Below, piece after piece: positions 1 through 7,864 of a stretch of DNA of 19,722 nucleotides. The DNA is taken from assembly GCA_947451445.1 (NCBI GenBank), contig CANFZJ010000016.1:1-19722 (forward strand), written 5' to 3'. The notes below the pieces were generated by a model, which was given only the letters and a program-made list of their open reading frames with translations, was not told the DNA's origin and searched no databases. Each line of letters opens with the position of its first letter. The stretch's first letter is position 1. The stretch is from Comamonadaceae bacterium. Its GTDB lineage: Bacteria > Pseudomonadota > Gammaproteobacteria > Burkholderiales > Burkholderiaceae_C. The translations under genes and the position numbers were made by a program.

Positions 1-2241
1 GCCAACCGCTTCAAAAGCGACTTTTTGGCCAATATGAGCCATGAAATCCGCACCCCGATGAACGCCATCATCGGCATGTCTTACCTGGCGCTGAAGACCG
101 AGCTGACGCCCCGCCAGCGCGACTACCTGGGCAAAATCCGCCAGTCCGGCCAGCACCTGCTGGGCGTCATCAACGACATCCTGGACTTCTCCAAGGTCGA
201 AGCGGGCAAGCTCACCATTGAAAAGCTACCCTTTGCACTGGACCAGCTGCTGGAAAACGTGGCCAATGTGGTGGCCGAAAAAGCCAGCGCCAAGGGGCTG
301 GAGCTGGTCTGCGACGTGTCGCCCGAGGTGCCGCAAAGCCTGCTGGGCGACGCGCTGCGCCTGGGCCAGGTGCTGATCAACTTTGCCAACAACGCCATCA
401 AATTCACCGAACGCGGCGAGATCAGCATGGTGGTGCGGCTGCGCGCCGGGTCGGACGACCAGGCGCTGCTGCGCTTTGAGGTGCGCGACACCGGCATCGG
501 GCTGACCGCAGAGCAGATGGGCCGCCTGTTCCAAAGCTTCAGCCAGGCCGACAGCTCCATCACCCGCAAATACGGCGGCACTGGCCTGGGCCTGGCCATC
601 AGCAAGGCGCTGGCCGAGGCCATGGGCGGCGAGGTAGGGGTGGACAGCGTGTTTGGCCAGGGCTCCACCTTCTGGTTCACCGCGCTGCTGGGCCTGGGTG
701 AAGAAACCGCCCGTCCCCAGCTGGCCGACCTGGACCTGCGCGGCCGCCGGGTGCTGGTGGTGGACGACAACGACCACGCCTGCATGGTGCTGGCCGACAT
801 GCTGCGCAGCATGGGCTTTGCGGTGGCGGCGGTGAGCTCCGGCCAGGCAGCGGTCGATGCGGTGCGCGACGCGGCGGCGGCGGGGCAGCCCTTCGACATC
901 GCCCTGCTGGACTGGCAAATGCCCGGCATGGACGGGCTGCAGGCCGTGCAGCAGATCCGGGCGCTGGCTTTGCCGTCGGAGCCGCGCTGCATCATCGTCA
1001 CCGCCTATGGCCGCGACGAAGTGGTGCAGGGTGCGCAGGCGGCGGGCGTCCAGGACGTGTTGCTCAAGCCGGTCAATGCTTCTGCGCTGTTTGACACCAT
1101 GGTGCGCGCCATGGGCCGGGGCAGCGCGGCCGAGGCCGCCGCCCAGGCCGCCCGCACCCCCGAGATCGCCGCCACCGCCCTGGACGCGCTGGCCGGGGCC
1201 CGCATCCTGCTGGTGGAGGACAACGCGCTCAACCAGCAGGTGGCTTGCGAGCTGCTGCACGACGCGGGCTTTGTGGTCGAAATCGCCGACAACGGCCAGG
1301 TTGCGCTGGAGATGGTGGCCAAAACACAGTACCCGCCCTACGACCTGGTGCTGATGGACATGCAAATGCCGGTGATGGATGGGATCACCGCCACCCGGTT
1401 GGTACGGCAAGACAGCCGCAACGCGCAACTGCCCATCGTCGCCATGACCGCCAACGCCATGCAGGCAGACCGCCAGCGCTGCCTGGACGCCGGCATGAAC
1501 GACTTTGTGACCAAGCCCATCGAACCGGACGCGCTATGGCGTGCCCTGGCGCTGTGGATACGGCCCCGCGCCGGGCTGGGCCAGGTGTTGCGCACCGTCC
1601 CCGCGCCGGCCGCCCACACCCTGCAAGACGACGCCACCATGGCCGGGCTGCGCAGCATTGCCGGGCTGGACGTGGCCCAGGGCCTGCGCCGCATCATGGG
1701 CAAGCAGCCGCTGTACCTGGACATGCTGCGTACATTTGCGGCGGGCCAGGCTGGGGCGGTGGCCGAGGTCCGCAGCTGCCTGGCTGCGGGCGACCTGGCG
1801 ACCGCCGAGCGCGTGGCCCACACCCTGAAAGGCGTGGCGGGCAATATTGGTGCGGCCCCTCTGCAGGCCAGTGCGGCCCGGCTGGAGCGCGCCATCCACA
1901 TGCAGGACGCGTCGGACCCTATTCCCGCCCTGCTGGATGCGACCGGCACGCTGCTGGACGCGTTGGTGGCCGCAATGGCCCAGCCACTGACGGCACAGCC
2001 CGTGGCGGCCACGGCGGAGCGGCGGCCGCTGGACTTACGCCAAGTGCAAGCGGTGTGCACCCAGCTGGCTGAATTGTTTCGCACCGATGACGCCGAGGCG
2101 GTGGAGCTCATGCAGCAGCATGGCGCCGTGCTGCAGCAGGCCTTTCCGGCGGCGTATGGCGAGATGGAAGCCGCCGTGGCGCAGTTTGACTTTGTGCGCG
2201 CGCTGGCGCTGCTGGAGCAGGCGCTGGGGCCGTCGCCTTAA
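1..2241 (+). CDS. Hybrid sensor histidine kinase with two receivers and HPt domain (5'-truncated)
   Basis: The frame is open from the first base, so the sensory N-terminus lies outside the window; 746 residues remain. Numbering from the window's first codon, the H-box SHEIRTP carries the phospho-accepting His at residue 14. The ATPase domain follows, with the N-box (INFANNAIKF), DTGIGL at about 163 and GGTGLGL at 192-198. Receiver 1 has the DD pair in VLVVDDN and the acceptor Asp304 (LLDWQMPG). Receiver 2 has LLVEDN and Asp453 (LMDMQMPVMDG). The HPt domain has His607 in AHTLKG. A ~65-residue helical tail follows. The layout is that of BarA/ArcB-type phosphorelay kinases, passing phosphate His-Asp-His to an unseen response regulator. 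It ends 9 bp from the convergent mnmA. Stimulus and partner cannot be inferred. Confidence 0.95.
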   Translation, partial: ANRFKSDFLANMSHEIRTPMNAIIGMSYLALKTELTPRQRDYLGKIRQSGQHLLGVINDILDFSKVEAGKLTIEKLPFALDQLLENVANVVAEKASAKGLELVCDVSPEVPQSLLGDALRLGQVLINFANNAIKFTERGEISMVVRLRAGSDDQALLRFEVRDTGIGLTAEQMGRLFQSFSQADSSITRKYGGTGLGLAISKALAEAMGGEVGVDSVFGQGSTFWFTALLGLGEETARPQLADLDLRGRRVLVVDDNDHACMVLADMLRSMGFAVAAVSSGQAAVDAVRDAAAAGQPFDIALLDWQMPGMDGLQAVQQIRALALPSEPRCIIVTAYGRDEVVQGAQAAGVQDVLLKPVNASALFDTMVRAMGRGSAAEAAAQAARTPEIAATALDALAGARILLVEDNALNQQVACELLHDAGFVVEIADNGQVALEMVAKTQYPPYDLVLMDMQMPVMDGITATRLVRQDSRNAQLPIVAMTANAMQADRQRCLDAGMNDFVTKPIEPDALWRALALWIRPRAGLGQVLRTVPAPAAHTLQDDATMAGLRSIAGLDVAQGLRRIMGKQPLYLDMLRTFAAGQAGAVAEVRSCLAAGDLATAERVAHTLKGVAGNIGAAPLQASAARLERAIHMQDASDPIPALLDATGTLLDALVAAMAQPLTAQPVAATAERRPLDLRQVQAVCTQLAELFRTDDAEAVELMQQHGAVLQQAFPAAYGEMEAAVAQFDFVRALALLEQALGPSP

Positions 2242-2250
2242 TTCGCCGCC

Positions 2251-3378
2251 TTAACCCGCGGTTTCCGTCTGCGCGCGGATCACCCCGCCGCCCAGGCACA
2301 CATCGCCGTCGTACAGCACGGCCGACTGCCCTGGCGTCACCGCCCATTGCGCATCGGGGAACTGCAGCGCAAAGCCACTGGGGCTGGCTGCGTCCAGCGT
2401 GCAGGCCGCATCGGCCTGGCGGTAGCGGCTTTTGGCGGCGTAGCGGCCCGGCGTGGGCGCGTGGCCTGCGACCCAGCTGGCGTCGTCCGCAGCCAGCGTG
2501 TGCGACTGCAGCCAGGGGTGGTCGTGGCCTTGTACCACCCACAGTGTGTTGCGTGCCATGTCCTTGCGGGCCACAAACCAGGGGGCGTGTTCGCCACCGC
2601 CGCGCTGGGCACCTTTGTCCTTGATGCCACCAATGCCCAGGCCTTGGCGCTGGCCCAGGGTGTAGAAGCTCAGGCCCACGTGCTGGCCCAGTACCCGGCC
2701 TTTTTCGTCCTTGATGGGGCCGGGCTCTTTGGCGATGTAGCGGTTCAAAAAGTCGCGGAACGGGCGCTCGCCGATGAAGCAGATGCCGGTCGAGTCCTTT
2801 TTGGTGGCGTTGGGCAGCTGCATGTCGGCGGCGATGCGGCGCACCTCGGTCTTGTGCAGCTCGCCCACCGGGAACAGCGTTTTGGACAGTTGCGCCTGGT
2901 TCAGCCGGTGCAAAAAGTAGCTTTGGTCCTTGGCCGGGTCCAGCCCCTTGAGCAGCTGGAACTGGCCGTCCACTTCGCGGACGCGGGCGTAGTGGCCGGT
3001 GGCGATCTTCTCGGCCCCCAGGCGCACGGCGTGGTCCAGAAAGGCTTTGAACTTGATCTCGGCGTTACACAGAATGTCGGGGTTGGGCGTGCGCCCGGCC
3101 TGGTATTCGCGCAGAAACTCGGCAAACACCCGGTCTTTGTACTCGGCGGCAAAGTTGACGTGCTCGATCTCGATGCCGATGACATCGGCCACGGCGGCGG
3201 CGTCCACAAAGTCGATGTTGCTGGAGCAGTACTCGCTGTTGTCGTCGTCTTCCCAGTTCTTCATGAAGATGCCGACCACCTCGTGCCCCTGCTGTTTCAG
3301 CAGGTGGGCCGTCACGGCCGAGTCCACTCCGCCGCTCAACCCGACCACGACCCGTTGCTTGCTGTTGTTGTTTGCCAT
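2251..3378 (-). CDS. mnmA: tRNA-specific 2-thiouridylase MnmA
   Basis: Cytoplasmic enzyme that thiolates U34 at the wobble position of Lys, Glu and Gln tRNAs, using ATP and sulfur from a persulfide relay. It is 375 residues, the usual family length. It has the PP-loop SGGVDS at 15-20, the catalytic Cys104 in TPNPDILCN and the second Cys200 in STGICFIGERPFRDF, which together form the active-site pair. The start is the ATG giving MANNNSKQ; an upstream in-frame start would add 14 residues that do not look like the family. No clear Shine-Dalgarno is visible. nudJ lies 106 bp upstream on the same strand, as in E. coli, with a 54-bp dispersed repeat between them. Confidence 0.97.
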   Translation of the reverse strand: MANNNSKQRVVVGLSGGVDSAVTAHLLKQQGHEVVGIFMKNWEDDDNSEYCSSNIDFVDAAAVADVIGIEIEHVNFAAEYKDRVFAEFLREYQAGRTPNPDILCNAEIKFKAFLDHAVRLGAEKIATGHYARVREVDGQFQLLKGLDPAKDQSYFLHRLNQAQLSKTLFPVGELHKTEVRRIAADMQLPNATKKDSTGICFIGERPFRDFLNRYIAKEPGPIKDEKGRVLGQHVGLSFYTLGQRQGLGIGGIKDKGAQRGGGEHAPWFVARKDMARNTLWVVQGHDHPWLQSHTLAADDASWVAGHAPTPGRYAAKSRYRQADAACTLDAASPSGFALQFPDAQWAVTPGQSAVLYDGDVCLGGGVIRAQTETAG

Positions 3379-3428
3379 GGGGGGATTGTAAAAACTTGCT
3401 TGAACCCAGGCTCTACGCAAGGCTGTAA

Positions 3429-3482
3429 ATTATAAAAATGATAGCTGTTAGCGCACGTACCATATGCGCTAGAGGCCTATTT
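3429..3482 (+). repeat. 54-bp dispersed element, copy 1
   Basis: This AT-rich head plus GCGC-containing tail lies between nudJ and mnmA and abuts the nudJ stop codon. Its last 43 bases align without gaps to those of the copy at 9927-9980, about 28 of 43 identical by eye, with shared blocks ATAGCTG, TGCGCT and GAGGC. The TATAAT on its complementary strand, ahead of mnmA, may supply a -10 box, but no good -35 is seen. Strand is given relative to the other copies. Confidence 0.7.
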
Positions 3483-3484
3483 GG

Positions 3485-3967
3485 CTAATATTCATCCAGG
3501 GCCGACGGGTCGGTGTACACCAGCGCCAGCGGGGCGCGTTGCCCGGCCAGGTAGTCCTCCACACAACGCAGCAGCAGCGGGCTGCGGTGGCGGGCGGTGC
3601 TGGCGCGGATCTCGTCGGGGGTCATCCACAGCGTGCGCACAATGCCGTCGTCCAGCGCCCGCCCGGGCTGCAGCGCCCCCAGCGTGCCGCAAAAGGCAAA
3701 GCGCAGGTAGGTGGTGAACGCACCCGTGTCGGCGTGCTGCAGGCGCGTCTGGTAAATGCCGACCAGGGCGCTGGGCGTGAAGCCGTGGGCTGTTTCTTCC
3801 AGCACTTCGCGGGCGCAGGCTTGCGGCAGCGACTCGCCGGGCTCCAGATGGCCCGCCGGGTTGTTCAGCCGCAGGCCTTCGGGTGTGTGCTCTTCGACCA
3901 GTAAAAATTGTCCATTTTTCTCGACCACGGCGGCCACCGTGACGCTGGGTTTCCATCGGTTTTTCAT
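3485..3967 (-). CDS. nudJ: NUDIX hydrolase, NudJ-like
   Basis: Predicted nucleoside di/triphosphate pyrophosphatase of 160 residues. The Nudix box spans about 39-61: G39, E45, then REVLEE at 53-58 with the metal-binding glutamates. As in other NudJ-type proteins, the last Gly is shifted relative to the textbook motif (EETAHGF). The C-terminal stretch RSPLLLRCVEDYLAGQRAPL resembles the E. coli NudJ tail, and the position just upstream of mnmA matches the E. coli nudJ-mnmA pair. NudJ hydrolyses HMP-PP and other pyrophosphates; the true substrate here is inferred from family only. The ATG start gives MKNRWKPSVTV; the Shine-Dalgarno is poor. Confidence 0.88.
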   Translation of the reverse strand: MKNRWKPSVTVAAVVEKNGQFLLVEEHTPEGLRLNNPAGHLEPGESLPQACAREVLEETAHGFTPSALVGIYQTRLQHADTGAFTTYLRFAFCGTLGALQPGRALDDGIVRTLWMTPDEIRASTARHRSPLLLRCVEDYLAGQRAPLALVYTDPSALDEY

Positions 3968-4063
3968 AGGTGAATTATCGGGCGCGCCTGTCGCGCAGGC
4001 GGGAGCTGCGCCGGGTTGGGGGCTACAAAGTCAGTTAAGCTAGGCTGTAGAAGACGGCAACGG

Positions 4064-4080
4064 TTCGAGAAGACCTCGAA
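4064..4080. promoter_or_regulatory. Inverted repeat upstream of pntAA
   Basis: TTCGAG and CTCGAA form a perfect 6-bp inverted repeat with a 5-nt spacer (AAGAC), about 43 bp before the pntAA start codon in the 155-bp gap between nudJ and pntAA. It could be an operator half-site pair or a small leader hairpin. No convincing -35/-10 pair could be picked in this gap. Confidence 0.35.
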
Positions 4081-4122
4081 AAGTTGCGCAAACTCCCTCT
4101 ATCCAGAACAAAAGGAGACGAC

Positions 4123-5250
4123 ATGCTGATAGGCGTGCCCGCCGAAACGGCCCGCGGTGAAACCCGCGTTGCCGTGACCCCCGAAACCGCTAAAAAACTC
4201 GTTGCCCTTGGCCACACGTTGCGCATCCAGTCGGGTGCGGGCATCGCTGCCAGCGTGACCGACGCGGCCTACGCAGCCGTGGGGGGCGAAATCTGCGACG
4301 CCGCTGCGGCCCTGGCTTGCGACCTGGTGCTCAAAGTGCGCAGCCCTTCCGACGCGGAGGCGGCCCAGATGAAGCCGGGCGCGGCCCTGGTCGGCATGCT
4401 CAACCCCTTCGACGCCCCGGGCCTGCAATGCCTGGCCACAGCCGGACTGACCAGCTTTGCGCTGGAGGCCGCACCCCGTACCAGCCGCGCCCAAAGCATG
4501 GACGTGCTGAGTTCGCAGGCCAACATCGCGGGCTACAAGGCTGTGATGATGGCTGCCGACGCCTACCAGCGCTTCTTTCCCATGCTGATGACGGCGGCGG
4601 GCACGGTCAAGGCGGCGCGGGTGGTGATTCTGGGCGTCGGCGTGGCCGGCTTGCAAGCCATCGCCACCGCCAAGCGTCTGGGTGCGGTGATTGAAGCGTC
4701 TGACGTGCGCCCCAGCGTCAAGGAACAGATCGAGTCGCTGGGCGGCAAGTTCATCGAGGTGTCTTACGACACGCCGGAAGAGAAAGAAGCCGCTGTCGGT
4801 GTGGGCGGCTACGCCAAACCCATGCCGCCCAGCTGGCTGGCGCGCCAGCAAATCGAAGTCGCCAAGCGCATCGCTTTGGCCGACGTGGTGATCTCCACCG
4901 CCCTCATCCCCGGCCGCGCCGCGCCCACGCTGATTACCGAAGACATGGTGAAAAGCATGAAGCCCGGCTCGGTGATCGTGGACATTGCCGCAGGCAAAGG
5001 CCCGGACGGCGGCGGCAACTGCCCCCTGTCCGAAGCCGACAAAACCGTGGTCAAACACGGCGTCACCCTGATCGGCGCCACCAACCTGCCCGCCCTGGTG
5101 GCCGCCGACGCATCTGCCTTGTACGCCCGCAACATCCTCGACTTCCTCAAGCTGGTGCTGACCAAGGAAGGTACGCTGAACGTGGACATGGCCGATGACA
5201 TCGTGGCGGCTTGTTTGGTCACCCAAGACGGAAAGGTGACCCGCGTATGA
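4123..5250 (+). CDS. pntAA: NAD(P) transhydrogenase alpha subunit, part 1 (soluble NAD-binding)
   Basis: NAD(H)-binding domain I of the proton-pumping transhydrogenase, which uses the proton gradient to move hydride from NADH to NADP+. It is 375 residues, lacking the membrane part that E. coli carries in the same chain; that part is the separate pntAB. Visible motifs are the RTSRAQSMDVLSSQANIAGY stretch at 119-138, the Rossmann GVGVAG at 171-176, and RPSVKEQIESLGGKF after it. The start is the ATG preceded by AAGGAG (4112-4117), giving MLIGVPAE; an earlier in-frame ATG lacks this site. The stop overlaps the next start as ATGA. Confidence 0.97.
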   Translation: MLIGVPAETARGETRVAVTPETAKKLVALGHTLRIQSGAGIAASVTDAAYAAVGGEICDAAAALACDLVLKVRSPSDAEAAQMKPGAALVGMLNPFDAPGLQCLATAGLTSFALEAAPRTSRAQSMDVLSSQANIAGYKAVMMAADAYQRFFPMLMTAAGTVKAARVVILGVGVAGLQAIATAKRLGAVIEASDVRPSVKEQIESLGGKFIEVSYDTPEEKEAAVGVGGYAKPMPPSWLARQQIEVAKRIALADVVISTALIPGRAAPTLITEDMVKSMKPGSVIVDIAAGKGPDGGGNCPLSEADKTVVKHGVTLIGATNLPALVAADASALYARNILDFLKLVLTKEGTLNVDMADDIVAACLVTQDGKVTRV

Positions 5251-5960
5251 AAACTGTTCTGACTTTGGCTGTGGCGCTGGCCGCAGCCGTTGTAGCCCCG
5301 GTCGCCCAGGCCCAAACCAAGATGGAAATCGGGCGGCTGAAAGTGGTGCTGGCCGAGTCGGGCTGGGAGCGCTTTCCGGTGGCGGCGTCGGATGCGGATA
5401 TCAAGCTGAATGGCGGGGTGAGCGAGATTGCGGGCGAGTCAGCCCTGCTGGTGTTGCGCCGCCCGGACAACAGTGTGGCCGCCGCCATGGTGGTGGGCGG
5501 TACCTGGGGTTACAAAACCCGGGTGCGTTCAACCAATAACTGCAAACCGGTAGATTGGTTGTACGTGTATGACCTCAGCGGTGGTAGCAACGACACCATG
5601 GAGTGTGTCTGGGCGGGAGGGGCATTTGCTACGCCCCAGATGTTGAGCGGCGTGGTGAAACGCCTGGGTGCGGCGCTGCAACCCTTGGACATTAAGCTGC
5701 CACCCAAAACTTTGCCGTTCATGGCATTCCTGATCAACGGGCGCGGTTCTATTGTGCAGGTGGCGGGCTTGGTTGCTCCCGATTTTGTCGGCATCCCGAA
5801 CCAGACGCCGTTGGGAACGTTACCCACCAAAACGCCAGCCCCTGTGGCGTTGGCGGCCTGGGCCGACGCCATGGGCGCGGCAGCCAAAGACGGCCTGGGC
5901 TCTATGAGTGGCGAGGTCAAGCTGCCTGCGATGACCTTTGCCACCCCGAACGCAAACTAA
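5247..5960 (+). CDS. Exported protein of unknown function inside the pnt operon
   Basis: A 237-residue protein with a clear Sec signal peptide: MKT, a hydrophobic core, and a likely cleavage site AQA|QT after residue 22. The rest is soluble-looking, with two cysteines (C99 and C120) that could form a disulfide in the periplasm. I recognise no domain. Its ATG overlaps the pntAA stop (ATGA), and pntAB starts 15 bp after its end, so it is co-transcribed with, and probably translationally coupled to, the transhydrogenase genes. An in-frame start 36 bp upstream would spoil the signal peptide. A role tied to the transhydrogenase is inference from position only. Confidence 0.85.
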   Translation: MKTVLTLAVALAAAVVAPVAQAQTKMEIGRLKVVLAESGWERFPVAASDADIKLNGGVSEIAGESALLVLRRPDNSVAAAMVVGGTWGYKTRVRSTNNCKPVDWLYVYDLSGGSNDTMECVWAGGAFATPQMLSGVVKRLGAALQPLDIKLPPKTLPFMAFLINGRGSIVQVAGLVAPDFVGIPNQTPLGTLPTKTPAPVALAAWADAMGAAAKDGLGSMSGEVKLPAMTFATPNAN

Positions 5961-5975
5961 CACGGACAGATTGCT

Positions 5976-6293
5976 ATGGACATCCTCTCCCCCACGGTCA
6001 CTAACCTGATCATCTTCGTCCTCGCCATTTACGTGGGTTACCACGTGGTGTGGACCGTCACCCCCGCACTGCACACGCCGCTGATGGCGGTGACCAACGC
6101 CATCTCGGCCATTGTCATCATCGGGGCCATGCTGGCCGCAGCCCTGACCGAAACCGGCCTGGGCAAAACCATGGGCGTGCTGGCCGTGGCGCTGGCGGCG
6201 GTCAACGTGTTTGGCGGCTTCATGGTCACCCGGCGCATGCTGGAAATGTTCAAGAAGAAAGACAAAAAAGCCCCCGCGAAGGAAGCAGCATGA
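5976..6293 (+). CDS. pntAB: NAD(P) transhydrogenase alpha subunit, part 2 (membrane)
   Basis: Small inner-membrane subunit (105 residues) with three predicted transmembrane segments at about 10-29, 37-58 and 63-85, and a Lys-rich tail (MFKKKDKKAPAKEAA). It corresponds to the membrane end of E. coli PntA and forms the proton path with PntB. It lies between the exported unknown gene and pntB; its TGA overlaps the pntB start as ATGA. Confidence 0.95.
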   Translation: MDILSPTVTNLIIFVLAIYVGYHVVWTVTPALHTPLMAVTNAISAIVIIGAMLAAALTETGLGKTMGVLAVALAAVNVFGGFMVTRRMLEMFKKKDKKAPAKEAA

Positions 6294-7726
6294 GCCTCAA
6301 TTTAGTCACCCTGCTGTACCTGTTCGCCAGCGTCTGCTTCATCCAGGCGCTCAAGGGCTTGTCGCACCCCACCACCTCGATCCGGGGTAACTTTTTTGGC
6401 ATGCTGGGCATGGCCGTGGCGGTGCTCACCACCATCGCGTTGATCTTCAAGCTGGCCGCCCAGATGGGCGTGGACGGCGGCACCGGCATGGCCTGGGTGC
6501 TGGGCGCATTGGTGGTCGGCGGCAGCGTTGGTACTTTGATGGCCAAGCGGGTCGAAATGACCAAGATGCCGGAGCTGGTGGCCTTCATGCACAGCATGAT
6601 CGGCCTGGCGGCGGTGTTCATTGCTGTGGCCGCCGTGGCCGAGCCCTGGGCGTTTGCGATTGCGGCCAAGGGCACGCTGATTCCCGGCGGCAACCGGATC
6701 GAGTTGGCCCTGGGCGCGTTCATTGGCGCGGTGACCTTCAGCGGCTCGGTGATTGCGTTTGGCAAGCTGTCGGGCAAGTACAAGTTCCGTCTGTTCCAGG
6801 GCGCGCCGGTACGCTTTGCCGGGCAGCACAAGCTGAACCTGGTGCTGGGCGTGGCGACGTTGTTCTTCGTCTTTGGTTTTTGGCATTCGCAGAGCTGGAT
6901 GGACATCAGCCTGGTGATCGCACTCGGCTTTTTGCTGGGCGTGCTGCTGATCATCCCGATTGGCGGGGCCGACATGCCGGTGGTGGTGTCCATGCTGAAC
7001 AGCTATTCGGGCTGGGCGGCGGCGGGCATTGGTTTTAGCCTGAACAACAGCATGTTGATCATTGCCGGGTCGCTGGTCGGCTCTAGCGGCGCCATCCTGA
7101 GCTACATCATGTGCAAGGCCATGAACCGTTCGTTCTTCAACGTGATTGGCGGCGGTTTTGGGGGCGATGCGACCTCGGCTGTGGCCGGTGCAGCGGTGCA
7201 GCGCCCGGTCAAATCGGGCAGCGCGGATGACGCCGCCTTTGTGCTGGGCAATGCCGAAACCGTGGTCATCGTGCCCGGCTACGGCCTGGCCGTCGCCCGT
7301 GCCCAGCATGCGGTGAAAGAGCTGGCGCAAAAGCTGACCGACAAGGGCATCATCGTCAAATACGCCATCCACCCTGTCGCCGGGCGCATGCCGGGCCACA
7401 TGAATGTGCTGCTGGCCGAGGCCGAGGTGCCATATGACCAGGTGCACGAGATGGAGGACATCAACGGCGAATTCGGCCAGGTGGACGTGGCGATTATTTT
7501 GGGTGCGAACGACGTGGTGAACCCCGCCGCGCACACCAAGGGCAGCCCCATCTACGGCATGCCGATTCTGGAGGCCTACAAGGCCAAGACCATCATCGTC
7601 AACAAGCGCAGCATGGCCGCAGGCTACGCCGGGCTGGACAACGAGTTGTTCTATATGGACAAGACCATGATGGTCTTCGGCGACGCTAAAAAGGTGGTCG
7701 AAGACATGGGCAAGGCCATCGAGTAA
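6290..7726 (+). CDS. pntB: NAD(P) transhydrogenase beta subunit
   Basis: Inner-membrane subunit of 478 residues. The N-terminal part has many transmembrane helices, including the family stretch MLNSYSGWAAAGIGFSLNNS. The C-terminal NADP(H)-binding domain III has GYGLAVARAQ from residue 330, HPVAGRMPGHMNVLLAEA, GANDVVNPAA and NKRSMAAGYAG. The start is the ATG overlapping the pntAB stop, with GGAAG about 10 bp upstream; the frame is open further upstream inside pntAB but those residues do not fit the family. The complex supplies NADPH. Confidence 0.97.
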   Translation: MSLNLVTLLYLFASVCFIQALKGLSHPTTSIRGNFFGMLGMAVAVLTTIALIFKLAAQMGVDGGTGMAWVLGALVVGGSVGTLMAKRVEMTKMPELVAFMHSMIGLAAVFIAVAAVAEPWAFAIAAKGTLIPGGNRIELALGAFIGAVTFSGSVIAFGKLSGKYKFRLFQGAPVRFAGQHKLNLVLGVATLFFVFGFWHSQSWMDISLVIALGFLLGVLLIIPIGGADMPVVVSMLNSYSGWAAAGIGFSLNNSMLIIAGSLVGSSGAILSYIMCKAMNRSFFNVIGGGFGGDATSAVAGAAVQRPVKSGSADDAAFVLGNAETVVIVPGYGLAVARAQHAVKELAQKLTDKGIIVKYAIHPVAGRMPGHMNVLLAEAEVPYDQVHEMEDINGEFGQVDVAIILGANDVVNPAAHTKGSPIYGMPILEAYKAKTIIVNKRSMAAGYAGLDNELFYMDKTMMVFGDAKKVVEDMGKAIE

Positions 7727-7735
7727 TTAGGTACC

Positions 7736-7822
7736 CCCCCAGGCTACACACTGGCGTGTTTCCGTCAACCCCCTTGCAGGGGGAAGCACCAGCGGCCCGG
7801 CAAAGCCGGTTCCGCGGTGTTC
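7736..7822 (+). repeat. ~85-bp dispersed hairpin element, copy A
   Basis: It follows the pntB stop by about 10 bp and largely matches the reverse complement of 16228-16311. It contains CCCCCT-TGC-AGGGGG, then a second hairpin: CACC/GGTG, GCGG (7792-7795)/CCGC (7812-7815) and CCGGC/GCCGG around an AAA loop. It may act as a transcription stop or mRNA 3'-end stabiliser between pntB and the acyl-CoA ligase gene; there is no T-tract. Confidence 0.8.
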
Positions 7823-7864
7823 TGGCCGAAATACCGGTTACCTTAAATTTTGGAAGGAATCAAA

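Noticed and set aside
226..1428. Minus-strand 400-codon frame under the sensor kinase.
   Set aside because: Low-complexity His/Gln/Gly composition, and the plus strand is a clear kinase.
6050..6289. Possible 80-residue N-terminal extension of PntB.
   Set aside because: It overlaps pntAB in another frame, and PntB homology and a ribosome site begin at 6290.
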